The position numbers and the translations under genes were made by a program. Below are positions 27,513 through 39,659 of a stretch of DNA of 64,000 bases, in pieces. Below the pieces are notes generated by a model, which was not told the DNA's origin, did no database searches, and saw only the letters and a program-made list of their open reading frames with translations. Source of the stretch: Davidsoniella eucalypti (taxonomy: Eukaryota > Ascomycota > Sordariomycetes > Microascales > Ceratocystidaceae); NCBI GenBank assembly GCA_004009845.1, contig RMBW01000011.1, positions 124,001 to 188,000 of the forward strand, read 5' to 3'. How positions within the stretch are numbered: position 1 is the stretch's first letter; each line of letters begins with the position of its first letter.

Positions 27513-28136
27513 CTACGCTTTCTTGATAGGTTTCGCGGCCGACTTGGCATATTTACGACAGCGTTGGCGCATAGAAGGTTTGGGCTGAGGTACACTCTCG
27601 ACCGATAATCTAGTATTGTCTCCGGTACTTAAATCAGACGTGATGGAGGACATGACGGACAAAAAACGGTTGGTCTCCGTATTTAGAAAATCCGAATCTG
27701 AATCCGAATCTGAGACCTGACGGATGTGTTGATCACCCTCATGAGCTTGATAGCTAGGGGGGGGACTTTCTGAGACTGGCAAAGGGAATGTACCAGTACC
27801 CGCAGTAAGTCGATAATAGTCCGTAGACGATCTGCTCTCAGCATCTGCGCTCGTTGATACTAATCCATTTTCAAGGTAATCCGTGTTTGTTAATCCATGC
27901 TGTCCTATGACTCCTGGGGATAGTCTTAGCCAGTTGGATAATCGTTCAAGCTGAAAGTCGGAAAGCCGTGAAAGCTGTCGAGGGTAGGCCAATGACCCTT
28001 CTGAACATGAAGCCTGTCGATTATCGCGCGGAGTACTCTCTGATGAAGACGATATTAAACTGAGATTATGCGTCGTGACGGGCGAGGGCCGATATATTCG
28101 ACGAGATATGATTCTGATAGGCAAATCTTTCGACAT
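27513..28136 (-). CDS. Hypothetical basic protein with PPxY motif
   Basis: This intronless frame of 207 residues starts at a true ATG. I do not recognise a family. The visible features are a Ser-rich N-terminal half and SPPPSYQ around residues 124-130, which contains a PPxY motif (Pro126-Tyr129). An acidic DSDSDSDF run follows, and the tail is strongly basic (RQRCRKYAKSAAKPIKKA). PPxY motifs bind WW domains of Rsp5/Nedd4-type ubiquitin ligases, so an adaptor or substrate role is possible, but a single motif in a disordered protein is weak evidence. The length and sustained non-random composition favour a real gene. Confidence 0.55.
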   Translation of the reverse strand: MSKDLPIRIISRRIYRPSPVTTHNLSLISSSSESTPRDNRQASCSEGSLAYPRQLSRLSDFQLERLSNWLRLSPGVIGQHGLTNTDYLENGLVSTSADAESRSSTDYYRLTAGTGTFPLPVSESPPPSYQAHEGDQHIRQVSDSDSDSDFLNTETNRFLSVMSSITSDLSTGDNTRLSVESVPQPKPSMRQRCRKYAKSAAKPIKKA

Positions 28137-29620
28137 TTCTGCAGGAAGTCAAGTAGGATATCGATTATTGTAACGATAGTAACAAACAAGAGATAATTCG
28201 CTGCTCAGAATAGGACAAAAAGGGACTCGGTAGAATTGAAATATAGGGATGCTCTAATGCTATTTGATAGGGAATGATGACATAGATAGTTATCAAAGGG
28301 CGGGATGCTGGCTCGGCAGGAAACAAAGTAAATAGCAAGGAATATTGCAACGGTGGTATTATTTACAGGACAATACATATATATACACCAAAGCAAAAGG
28401 CAGTAATAACCTTCATGGCTTGATGAAAGGTGGTTTACCGAATCACGTAGCATTTGATATCTATTCATGGTAGTTACGACGAGAGAACTTAGAAGACTCC
28501 ACTTATCCTTACTCGCCTTTCTAGTTATTCTTAGTCAGAATGCTGTATACATATACACGAATGAACTCGTCTTTCGTTTTTAACCTCGACTTATCAAACC
28601 TGCTTTTGTGAATCATCAAATCATGGATCGACTAAATACAGTGCTGACAATCAATTTGACATGTAAGTTTTTGTGTATCAAGCGAGAATGAACTGATCAG
28701 GTCTTGGCTGTTGGACAAAACTATATAAGGCTGACTTTGAACCGCTACCATTATATAGGTTTCGCTATCACATATCTTATTAATACTTGCTCGCCCTAGT
28801 GCCTTGAATATGGGTGTGAGAGTCGGACGTCTGTGTCTTCAAGCCGATACCAAATACATGAATTCCAGGGTTGGTCACTTGTTGAGTGCAAATGGATGTA
28901 AATATACTAACCCTTATGTACCCTAGTCCCGACCGCGTAATAATGCTTTAGACCGCAGCCAAGAAATGACGTTGCCGGGAAAGACTTTGCGACGTTCGAC
29001 TCGGACGCTCGCATAATAAAACGATTGCTATGGACTCCTCATTAAAGAAATGTTTCCCTTCTGTCTATTTGATCAACTTTTCACTCAAGGTTTCAACTTC
29101 AACGGCTGGTTCAGAGCTCAAAACTGTAGACAACTAATATTGGGTGTCTCGAGACAAAGTTGTCGTCTTTTGCGCTATAACATCTTTGAAACTTTGCTTG
29201 CTTCCTTTTATTGGCGATACGATTATTGCCACATGACTTGAATCTTCTATTTACCGCAATAGTTCGTCTGCAGCAACTGGAGATTGTTGCTCGCACAATT
29301 CACATTTCATTTCATTTCAATCTTTTTTTTTCTCTCATGGCACTGAATGCCAAACCAATATACGATACGGCATATATAGACCGATCTAACTAGAGCTATT
29401 ACGTAACTAGCAATAGGAACCGACTTACACCAGAAGCTCTAGTCGTTCATGGGATCGTTTGTGTTGCTTTATCGTTGTTAAATCGGTGTACAGCAAGATT
29501 TGCGAGCGAGTCTGCAAATCAACCTTGCTATAAGGCCCTTTGATCCTAAATTTCAACTCGATAGCAGAATCATCAACTATAGTTATTCTAGTATTGATTT
29601 CTCTTCTTATGAAATTCAAA
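28137..29620. other. Gene-poor AT-rich spacer
   Basis: This is the divergent spacer between the PPxY protein gene and the potassium-channel gene, presumably with both promoters. Open frames of 60-87 codons show no motif and were not called. No RNA gene was recognised. Confidence 0.55.
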
Positions 29621-31966
29621 ATGGCCTTTGACACAGATCATGCGAGTTTGTCAGCACATAGACCGAATCAGACCTCTGAGAATCTTTTTGTTCCTCTTGA
29701 GAGGGATTTTATGCGGCCTAGGTAAGGCTTTCCTCTCTACTCCTATCACGCTTCCATGTCACATTTTACGCCTATCTTTGATATTGCATTATATACTAAC
29801 GCTAAATCCGGTCATAGTCGATGGTGGTTTGCTTCATCTGCATTTCCCATGATCGCCGGAACTTTGGGCCCGGTTGCTTCAGCTTTTTCCATTCTAGCGC
29901 TGATTCGGCCATGGAGACAACATCGCCCTCCAGGCACTGATATCAGTGATGCTATCTTCATCGATGATCCAATTTGGCTGATTGCTGTTAATGCTATACA
30001 ACTTGCTATGGCTTTGATTTCTAATGCCTTCTTGCTACTGAATATGGCCCGTCGAGTGCGTTTTGTGATTGCACAGCCAATAACGATTGCTGGTTGGTTC
30101 ATCTCATCATTTTGTTTGATAGCTCTCAATGCCACCGCAGACGGACCTTTGTCAAAAACAGAGTTCCCACAAGACGAAGTCATCTGGAGTCAGGCGTTCT
30201 ACTATGGCCTCTTTGCCGCTATCCTTTACTTTGTTGTGGCTGCGCTCATGTGTGTCACGGTTTATGGTGCTGCAAATCAACACTATCCCAAAGACTTCAA
30301 CCTAACCACAAGCCAACGCACATTGATGCTTCAAACTATCCTGCTTCTCATCTATCTGCTAGTTGGAGCGTTAGTTTTCAGCAGGCTTCAGAATTGGCCG
30401 TACCTTGATGGTGTGTATTGGGCTACTGTGACACTCTTCACTATCGGTTTTGGTGATTTTGTTGCTAGCGAATCGACAGCCCGTGCTCTTTTGGTTCCTT
30501 ACGCCCTTGTTGGAGTTATCAGCATCGGTTTGGTTATCGGTAGTATCCGCAGCTTGGCCCTCGAGCGCGGAAAAAGTCGCATCGACTCCCGAACGGTTGA
30601 AAAGAAACGGAGGCGTATGCTACAAACGCTCGAAAAGAACGGACTCGCTGAAATCTTGCAGCCAATCACGCAAGATCAGCCTTCATCATCTACATCTGGC
30701 GGTAACGAAACCGATAGAAAAAGCTGCGATATTCCGACAACGGAGCTCGAACGGCGCCGACGAGAGTTCGAGCTCATGCGATCCGTACAAGATCAGGCGT
30801 CATCACAGCACAAGTGGATGGCCATGGGAACGTCATTTTCCCTGTGGCTTGTCTTGTGGCTAGTGGGCGCGAAGATCTTCCAGGAGACGGAAAAGATCTC
30901 ACAAGGCTGGAATTACTTTGATGGCTTCTACTTTACGTTTGTGACGTTGACCACTTTGGGATACGGAGACAGGACGCCACTTAGTAATGCGGGAAAGTCC
31001 TTTTTCGTATTCTGGTGCTTGATGGCTCTGCCCACTATGACCATCATGATAAGCAATGCCGGTGATACTGTTGTGCGGGTAGTTCGTGATATCACAATCA
31101 CGCTGGGCAATATCACAATTCTACCGGGCGAGAAAAGCTTCCAAACCGAGCTCAAGTGGGTTGTCAGCCAAATCACATGTGGTGCAATCTGGGGCGATTG
31201 CCATGATCGAAACAGCTACCGCGAGCGTGATGAAGATGTCGGTGGATACACTCATCATAAACGGAGGTGTTTGACAGAAGGCGTTGGAGATGCCGAGGGA
31301 ATGATCCTTGGTGAGATTGGCGAGGCTGGTTTCTCCAGAAGATCAAACTCCGAGTATATTCCTAAGGGTTACAGAAACCAACGAGAGAAGCCATACTCTT
31401 CAGGTTCTGGAGAGGCAGACGATATCGATGGTCACTTGCATCTCCGGCCACACAACATCATCGGAGATGACATGCGTCGATCGCTTTCAGCCTTCCGGTA
31501 TCCGTCAGTCAAGCTACCGACGGGCACTGACTTGCACTTTCTCCTCTCAACGGAGATTTCGAACGTGGCACAGCACGTACAAGCCAAACGGCCGCGAAAG
31601 TACACATATGACGAATGGATGTGGTACTTGAAACTGATGGGCGAAAACGAAGCAGATCCGACCACACACCGCGCGCCACAAAGCCATGCACCTAAACTAT
31701 GCGAAGCCGACAAGCAGAAGAACAAAAAAGGTCACGCGGGTTCTGACAGCAGAGCTCAAAGCCAAGGCAGTGCCGCGCAAACACCGCATGAAATTTCAAG
31801 ATCAGAAGTCCATGACTGGACAGGATGGAGCTGGGTAGGAGTCAACAGTCCTTTGTTGGCCGATAAGAACGAAAGTGAATGGATCATGGATAGACTTATT
31901 GAGCGGCTCCGGCGGGAACTATATCACGAAGTGCTCCGGCAGCACGATCAGGGTGATAACGCATGA
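29621..31966 (+). CDS. TOK1: Outward-rectifying two-pore-domain K+ channel, TOK1 type
   Basis: This plasma-membrane potassium channel of the fungal TOK family has eight membrane segments and two pore loops. It is about 749 residues in two exons, 29621-29721 and 29818-31966. The 96-nt intron (GTAAGG ... TACTAAC ... ATAG) splices in frame to give RPS-RWWFASSAFPM. Pore 1 carries TIGFGD (about residues 242-247). Pore 2 carries TTLGYGD (about 412-418), the canonical selectivity filter with Tyr. Six hydrophobic segments precede pore 1 and two flank pore 2, as in yeast Tok1. The long cytosolic C-tail (about 280 residues) is charged and low in motifs. An in-frame ATG at 29609 adds four residues. The one at 29621 has the better context (CAAAATGG). 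Confidence 0.92.
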
Positions 31967-32759
31967 TGTATTGTATGAGTTTTGTATTGCATTATTTTCG
32001 ATGTCCCGTTTCCTTTGTTTTTCTTTGTTTCTACAAATAGTGCTACTTTGTGCCACCGATATCTCTTCCATTCGGTCACTACATACATACCTATATAAAC
32101 TTGTATTACATGAGATATCCGCAATATATCATATCCACGGTCATCGGCCAATCAAACCTCTGTTAGCTTATGATTGGGCACGAGAACATGTGAAGTCATG
32201 TGATATGACGTGATGTCTCGGCACACCAGGCTGCTTGGAGGCATTTTTGGGAGTAGGCGGAGACGTAATCGAGCCACTCATGCATGTCGAGGCAGCATTG
32301 TACTGTTAAGCGAGGAAAACAACAAGCTGTAGCTACTCACGGTGTCCTGTACAGTAATAGTCATGTCTATATCCCTAACGTCGCATTCTCGTGCCCGGCC
32401 TTCCGCCACTTGGTATCCGACGTCCGGTGCGGGCAATACCGGGATTTAGTGGTAGTACATACTTGCCTATAGGCCATGGATAAGCGTAGCCAGAGATGTA
32501 GAGAGAAATTGCGAAGAAGTAGCCAGTGATTCCCCATAATTGGGGTGTCATTGTTCTCTCTATTTCCTTTGGCATTTTCTCTCTTTGTTTCCTTTATACT
32601 TGGCTAAACGACTGACAGCAAGATTCATTATCTCACATTTCGTATATCGTCTGCGCAGACTACAGAATCGGTCCGCATCTCTTTAACAATCTTTATCCTG
32701 ACCACTCGTCTTCTATCCTCGACCGCCGTAAAGCACCCAGAACCGCCCTACATACCAGC
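31967..32759. other. Intergenic region between channel and DUF1857 genes
   Basis: This is the 3' region of the channel gene followed by the promoter of the next gene. No further gene is supported. The stretch from about 32540 is T-rich (TTCTCTCTATTTCC), as in many fungal core promoters. Confidence 0.55.
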
Positions 32760-33358
32760 ATGTCAGCCCCAACAACGGCCGCTCCGGGCACCCATCCAGC
32801 CCACGTCTCGTATACGGCGCCCGCCAACCCACCCGGTGCCAGTCCCACGCTGACCGAAGACGATCTCTGGGCCGGTCTCGAGCTCAAAGTGAGCAACCCG
32901 ACACTATTTGTCCCCGCCATCGAGTCGTGCACCATCCACTCGGCATCACGGACGTTTGTTTCGCGTACAGTCACGCTGCAAGTGGAAGGTCGCGAGCTTG
33001 TTCTACAGGAAGACTGCACCCTATATGCCCCCGAACGTGTGATATTCCGCCGGCCAAAGGACGGGTCTGCCGTCACCAATATATTGAGTCCGGGACCGGA
33101 TGGACAGGTCTATGTGGTGTATAACTTCGACTTGGTGACGGATAAGCAGCTCGGAACGCCCGAGTATGAGGAATGGTTGAAGCTGACCAAAGCAGTGAGT
33201 TTTCTATCCTCCCAGCCCACGGGTTCTAGAAAAAGAAATAAAGGGAAAATAGACACTAAAACTAGACCTTGTAGCTTGCCAAAGATGCCGTCGAGACTAC
33301 GATCCATCGAACCCGCGAGCTATTGCGTGAAGGAAACCTACATGCAGCTTCGCCGTAG
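32760..33358 (+). CDS. DUF1857 family protein (START/SnoaL-like fold)
   Basis: This small cytosolic protein of about 172 residues has two exons, 32760-33194 and 33275-33358. The 80-nt intron begins GTGAGT and ends TGTAG. The joined product ends KLTKALAKDAVETTIHRTRE and then a short tail. Family blocks seen are VSYTAPANPPGASPTLTEDD with LWAGLELK, FVPAIESC, TNILSPGPDG and the C-terminal helix after the splice. These match my recollection of the fungal DUF1857 domain, a ligand-binding-like fold of unknown function. Reading through the intron would give a longer frame of 243 residues, but that loses the conserved helix. Confidence 0.8.
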
Positions 33359-36300
33359 AAACGAGCGATGTGGCGGGCGAGGCATGTTTCGAGAGAAGGA
33401 GACCCTTATCGCCGTGGCCTTTTACTGCCGAGAGGCTGAGGAATGCTTGGGTCTGTCGAGACTTCTTCTGGTTCCTGGAGCTAGAAAATAGTGTAGAAAG
33501 AAAGAACAATCGAGCTTACAAACGAGCAATGGGAAAATGAAACGATGTTTACTGTGCCGCCAACCATCGAGATCTGAGGCCCTTTTCTTTCCTCCCCGTT
33601 GATTCTCGGCACTTTGTTTTTTTAGCCTCCTAAAACAAGAACGAACCCGATTGAATATCTTTGTATATTTGACACAGTAGCCGCAATAGCAGCTTCTCAA
33701 ACAAAAAGAGCTGTTTTCCCTACTATTTCAAAGCGCATGAATCGACCATGATTATTTTTGTTCTAGTGACGGCCTGTTGCGGTGGCTTGTTTGTCTGAGC
33801 CAGAAAATCACTACCACAATCTTCTTTACAAACAAAACAAAAAAAAAAGAGATGTCCCTTATTTTCAGTTATTCTACCAGCCAGATGATATAAATGATTA
33901 CGCCTCGTTTTAGTGATATAACACATACATAGTCAGTAGATTCCCACCCGAGGTTATGGCAACCAAAAATCAAGCACGATGCCTTTAGAGTTATCAGTAC
34001 ACCAGTGTTATATATTTAGCCAGTCTACCCACACAAGTATATACAAGGTCTCCTGATGCTTCGATCCACTACTACCATCTATACGAGGTCGAAAGGCTGC
34101 TTCCTTAAAAAAGCCCCAGTCATCCGGTACAAGTACGGTCTGGTTGATTTTATATGCTTGTATGCAATCCCTGCATGCACCCCCCGATCCACGGTTTCTC
34201 TTTTTGCCTTCGTTTTCCTCTGTGCGTCTTGGGAAGATTGTTCCTCGGTATCATTCGTCCGCAAGCGTTGATACTTGCTATGTATATGGTTATGTTGTGT
34301 CTAGTCTAAGCGGGTGCCCTATTTCAACGGGGGGATTGGTCGGTCTGGATCTCAAACATGGCACTCGGACAGCAAAACGCCGACATGTCTTGTATCCAAA
34401 CAGGGAAGACGTTGCATTATAGTAGTATCAAGCACTACGTATAGCAGTTTAGAGTTGGCAAAATTTATCAGGGCTCTGACTCTCTGAGCACGTCCACTAA
34501 ACTAAGCTGGATTCTACAGGTAAAAAAGGTTTTTGCTGACTCCCAAAACCAATCGTCCGTCGGTCCAAAAGAAAAAGAAAATAACACCAGTTCGCCGTGC
34601 TAATATAAAGTCAGAAAAGAAAACATCGCAAGACTTTTTTTTTTTTTTTTTTACCTTGGGCCTCTTACAACGTCGTAGTTTCCTCTAGTCACTTACACTT
34701 GCTCTTTGGTACACCAACTTACGCGGCCATGTATCACGGAGAAAGGTTGAGTTCTTTTTATTATTCGCTTATTTGTTCGAGATTCTGTGAGTGTTGTACT
34801 GCCTTTTTTTACTCCTTTGAATGTCGTGTGAACGACCGCTTGTTTTGACTTGGATGTTTCTGGTGTTTTACAGCTACCAAATAAGCCACACCATCACAGG
34901 CTTCTTAAAGAGCATGACCATCTACATATATACATACACTCTTGGTCTCCCTCTATCTCCACGATGATGCTGAAAATCCCGCACTCCTGGCTACAATCTG
35001 TATACATTGTATCCTGGTCCGGGTCAGGCTGGCGTGGGGTTGTTTGAGTGTGTTCTATGCACATACAAACTACTTATGCTTCGATTCAGTACACAAGATA
35101 AATCAAGGCCGTCTGGCAATCTGATACCATGCTGCCATCGGGCCAGTTGCAACACTATCATGCCTTGATTGCTACACAGGGCCTTTGGCCAAATAAGCTA
35201 GTAGCTCCTAGGGGCTTCCATACTGTTTTCTAGTAAGCATCATCAGAGGAAAATATCACCACGGTATCTTCGACAAGCATAGTTAGAGAGCATTGGTGCT
35301 ACATGCCTCTTTCACTCTTTGCTACGTTGGAACCTCCGTGGGTCCGATCGTTACGTAATTGTGAAATCGATTTAAGCAAGATACGGTTGAATCCTACTAC
35401 CGTACTTGGTAAGGTTCCTGGATTCGATGGTTCATTTGGTAGGGGGGGTTCCAGTTCCTATGTGTGTATGTATGTGTATAGTTTACCCTCCTTTATTCAT
35501 TGCTACCACCTGTACAAGCCAAGTCTAGCTTTATAGTGCGTTCCTAAAATATAGCCCTTCTGTCTCTGTTTCTCTATTTCCTTATCTCATACCAAGGCTA
35601 TCCATCCCAAGAAGCCTTGCAGTCGTCCTAACAAGTCGTTAATATCTATGCTAAGATGGATATTTAGAAATAAGAGAAGATAGGAATATGGGGTTGTGCA
35701 GTTTATAGGAACAACGAAAGCATAAAGAGAAGAAACCGTTCCTGACGCAGATGTCAGCTGCAAAGCGGCAAAAGGAACTGTGTGTCTATACTGTCGTCGT
35801 GTTAAGAGCTATTAACGCAGAAACAAAAGTTATTTATGTAGGGTTACTTGGCTACTCTTATAGGGTTACTTGACTGAGTTTATATGCTGGGTTCAACCCG
35901 GCATTGTGCTCTAGTAGATGAACACGACACAAAGGGCAAATAGATGGTAACTCTTGACTTTCAGTAAACGTACGTTCTATCTTTCTGATTAGAAGAGATG
36001 TGTACCTCGGTGTTATGATTTTGGCATATGTGTATTTGCAGAGGCGATCTTACTTGTCGAGAACGACGATCTGCGACAAGAACGTTCCTTTTTCTTTTCC
36101 ATTCTGTTTCCGCTTGGGTTAAATATAATAGCCAATAGATAGAAACAGACAGGTTTGAAATGGTGGTTGTAATGCATTATTGCTTTATTGAGTACGGCGA
36201 TCTAAAAGAGGAAGAAAAATACTATTGGCTATGTATAACTATCTGGAACACAATAGGCTTGATAGGGGAAAAAAACCCCCATCACAGTACGAGTGAACAC

Positions 36301-37400
36301 GAAGATGATTGTTACAGATTCCCCGTAGTTCAGGACTGATATGCACTTCATTTTCTTCAACAGGAACGACAGCCGGCGAAGACTCTATGGTCGAATAAGA
36401 GTTGGCAAGAATAAGACTTGCAGAGCATAAAAAGAAGGTAATTGTGATCTGTCCCGGTTTGATAACTCACGGGGCTCCATCCAAGCAAGAACCAAATGCC
36501 GTGCACCAAGGACCAGCTAGTGAGATGTGTAAGTATGTACAAGCACTGGATCTCACTAGCGCCGTGATCGATCTCTGGTTATTTGATTGACAAGGGGGGG
36601 GGGGGTTGAGAGGGCCAATGATCGAGGCATTGACGTAGATTAGCAGATCCATCCATGATAACTAGCATAGTTTCACCGAGAGATCCAGTGGTAGCAAGTA
36701 GCACTAGCAGATGTAGTTAGTTTGTCGTAGAGCAGAGCAATAGAAGCTCTGGGGAACTTTGCAATGCTGGTTCAGGGTTCCGGAATGCCTGTGCGCCTGA
36801 GATTTGGCATTCATGGCGCGAGATGGGTTTATGCACAAATCCTGCTTAGCTGCGTAATATTAGGTTTAGTCGGTGCTAGTAGATCTACAGCCAGTAGCGT
36901 TGCTAGGAGAATATTGTGATTAGTGCAAAGGTGAAGAGATGAAGGGCTCTTTTCTTCCGTTGCAAGACGGGGTTAAGGGGCGACGAGAACCAGACATTAT
37001 AGCACAAACAAGCCGGGCATGGAAAAAGTGAAGGCACCGACGAGGATCGTGAGATTAGCAAGAACGGGACTGGCTACATCGATGGATGTATTTACATAGT
37101 TTGGCTCAGCCTCATTTAACATATATCTTGAGCATACTTATCTGTATGTAGTAAGAGCTGTCAAAGGCAGGCCTTGACAAAGTACTACAAGTTAGTTACT
37201 TGACTTGGTACTTATGTAAGCAAGCTTCGACATTGTGAGCTGGCCTTGTCCAACTCGTTTGGCCCCCCGGTTTCTTGTTCCAAAAAAAGAACTCACGCTT
37301 TAAGCGAGACAGCACCCTGTAAGAGGAAGAAGGCCCGTGGAGGATAAAATATAACTGTACGTTTTTATGTTTTTAAGTTTTTTATATTCTTTTTTATATT
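33359..37400. other. Gene-poor region
   Basis: Four kilobases contain no frame longer than about 92 codons and no recognised family on either strand. Landmarks are a T18 run (34635-34652) and a G12 run (36594-36605), together with AT-rich stretches. A short direct repeat of GGGTTACTTG is at about 35840 and 35860. Long non-coding RNAs cannot be excluded by reading. Confidence 0.55.
36594..36605. repeat. G12 homopolymer
   Basis: A run of twelve G is embedded in AT-rich sequence. It is one of several G or C runs in the spacers; see also C10 at 11885-11894, C9 at 40253-40261, C10 at 40575-40584 and C9 at 54542-54550. Confidence 0.9.
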
Positions 37401-38579
37401 CTTTTTTTCTTCTTTTTCTGTGTAGCAAACAACCCTAACCCTGGTTCTTTCTGGCTCTGGTTTTCAGATGTACTTGCTTTTCTCCATGCCAGCCGGCGAG
37501 AGAAAAGAAGACACAACGAACGAAGCGTTGATCGCGATCTAGCTAGCCAGAGGCAGTCTGCTATCTTCTCGGGACCGATGTATGACACTCGGTAGAATAA
37601 CGGAAGAAGGATGGTTTTTGGTCCCCCCCTTTTGACTATGATGGGTTTTCTGCATGTCTGACCTAGTTAGTTGGGGAAGCAAGTGGTGATTGTTTTTCTT
37701 TTCTTTTCTCGTCGTTATTTCTTGCCGTTTCTATATCATATCTCTGAACCGATCTCTACACGGCGATCGATCGAATGATAAATTAAAACTATAACAGGAA
37801 AAAAAGGTACCTCCTGCTCCCCCCCCTTTCTGCTCATGGACACCTTTGCAACCAGCGCTGTTTCGTCTTTTTTGGATTTAATTCTGGGATTTATTCTAAT
37901 TTAATTTAGTCTTTGGTTCCCCTGCTGCTTTAATCTTTTGTTTTGCTGCTGCTCATCTGTGCTTGTCAATCTTTGGCCTGGGAATATATTAAGAATAGAA
38001 GCGGCATTCTCCAGCATCGAAGAAGCTCGTCCTCCCGCATTCGCTTTTTTACTTTCTAATCTTCTTCGGCTGCTGTTTCTTATTCTGTGTCTATTATTGC
38101 TGCCGTTGATGTTCTACTGGAAAGCTCCATCGCAGGATATCTCAACAGCGTCATAGAGACCCCAGCAGCTGGATATCGCTCGCCCACTCATTTTTTTGCC
38201 TTTATTAGCATCAGCGACAACCGCATCGGCGTCGAGCCTAAGCAGGGCCGGTTCTTCTTCTCCTCTCTTTCTGCCGCCGAAGCGTTCGTTCTTGTTGGCC
38301 TGTTCTCCCCAACGCAATCGACCTGTTCCATTCTTAGGCTTCGCATCTGGCCGAAGCGTATCTTTGCTTTTCTCTTGGTCTCCTTGCTGGACACCGACCC
38401 GGGAAGCTACTGGCATAGTCTCTCTCGACCCAAATCGAGAGACTACTCGGATACGCACAAGCCTGGAGCTTCTCATATATAGAGCGACTGCGAGCAGTTC
38501 TTCTATCCTGTGTATCTGCTGCATATCTCCACTCAACACAGCATCTCCATCTCTTCCCCCTCTGTCACACCCCGTCACA
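37401..38579 (+). promoter_or_regulatory. Long pyrimidine-rich leader/promoter of the gene at 38580
   Basis: The plus strand is rich in TTCT and CTTT tracts from about 37680 to 38580, typical of the core promoter and long 5' UTR of highly or developmentally regulated fungal genes. It contains AACCCTAACCCTGG at 37431-37444 and a C8 run at 37819-37826. The frame of the downstream protein is open upstream to 38196, but that part lacks protein-like composition, so it is taken as leader. Several short ATG frames in it could act as uORFs. Confidence 0.45.
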
Positions 38580-39659
38580 ATGGCCTCGAAGCCCTCTACC
38601 AGCATGCGTCCGCGCTTCTTCCTCCATGTGGACTTTGGCCTCGACTGGGTGCCTCGCGAGCCGTCTCCACCAGCAACTGCCGCGAAGCCCAGCCGGCCTC
38701 ACTTCTTCTTCCGATCACGCCGCCACGAACGCAACGACGACATGACGAACCGCCGTGCCCGCTCCTTTGACGATGTCTACCCATCAAATAGCAAGAGCAA
38801 AAACAACAGCAGCAGCACCTACGCTCAGCCCAACGCCAACTTCTCTCAGCCGGCTCTTCTGGATCTCGGCACCGCCTCGGGCTCGCCAAACACCTGCTCA
38901 CCACCCGTGTTCCCGTTTCCCGTGCTACCACTGACGCCCGGTGACCTGAACCCCCATGACCCGCTGACCGGCTATTACGCTCCCATCGAATCACCGCTCT
39001 CTGCTACCCCCCCTACTTCCAGACCGTACCAGCAACGTCCGGCAACTTCTAGCGGCGGCTCGGCTCCAACTGCTGCCCAGCCTGCTGCAGACTTTGGCTC
39101 TTTCTTCCACAGAGAGGGCCACGTTCAGCTCGACCAGGCCCGCAGCGCGTCTACTCCGCATGCTCAGGCTCGCCACCAGCCTCAGATCGCGCAAGACTCC
39201 CGCCTGAACTCCATGCGCCGCCCTTCGGCGCCTAACATGGCCTCGCAATACGACCAGCAGGCGCCTCCACCTCCAATGCCTACTCACCACTACCAAAACC
39301 ACTTCTCGGCCGACTCTGTAGATCGGTCCTGCCTCATCTCCCCGCTGTCCTACCGCGACTCTGCCGCCTATGTCAACGACGAGTCGCCTCTGGTCTCGCC
39401 CATGGGAACTAGCCAGTACGATGTCAACGGCTCTTCTTCATCACCGACAGCTCGCCTAGCTGCCGCGAACATTTGGCCCGCTATGAGACCTTCTCGGGCT
39501 CAGGCCTACTCAGAAGGCGAAGCTGTGCCCAAGTCGCCCATTGCCTGCTCGGCTGCCGAGATGATGGCACTTAGCTCGGCTATGATGACAGTAGACAACG
39601 GCTTCGAGGACCAATGGTGGAACTCGGGCCCCAAGGCTGAATGTTCGAGTTCCGTATAA
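38580..39659 (+). CDS. Hypothetical Pro/Ser-rich protein
   Basis: This intronless protein of 359 residues is not one I recognise. It begins MASKPSTSMRPRFFLHVDFG, followed by a basic segment (HFFFRSRRHERND). A long disordered region rich in Pro, Ser, Gln and Asn follows, with short ordered-looking motifs such as SCLISPLSYRDSAAY and SPLVSPMGTSQYD. It ends with AEMMALSSAMMTVDNGFEDQ and a Trp pair near the C-terminus. Coding composition is strong (C-rich third positions) and the start context CACAATGG is good. Many SP dipeptides suggest phosphorylation by proline-directed kinases. A regulatory role is a guess from disorder alone. Confidence 0.72.
   Translation: MASKPSTSMRPRFFLHVDFGLDWVPREPSPPATAAKPSRPHFFFRSRRHERNDDMTNRRARSFDDVYPSNSKSKNNSSSTYAQPNANFSQPALLDLGTASGSPNTCSPPVFPFPVLPLTPGDLNPHDPLTGYYAPIESPLSATPPTSRPYQQRPATSSGGSAPTAAQPAADFGSFFHREGHVQLDQARSASTPHAQARHQPQIAQDSRLNSMRRPSAPNMASQYDQQAPPPPMPTHHYQNHFSADSVDRSCLISPLSYRDSAAYVNDESPLVSPMGTSQYDVNGSSSSPTARLAAANIWPAMRPSRAQAYSEGEAVPKSPIACSAAEMMALSSAMMTVDNGFEDQWWNSGPKAECSSSV

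Noticed and set aside
38196..38579. N-terminal extension of the Pro/Ser-rich protein
   Set aside because: The frame is open, but the sequence is a T/C-rich leader. The ATG at 38580 has good context and starts protein-like composition.
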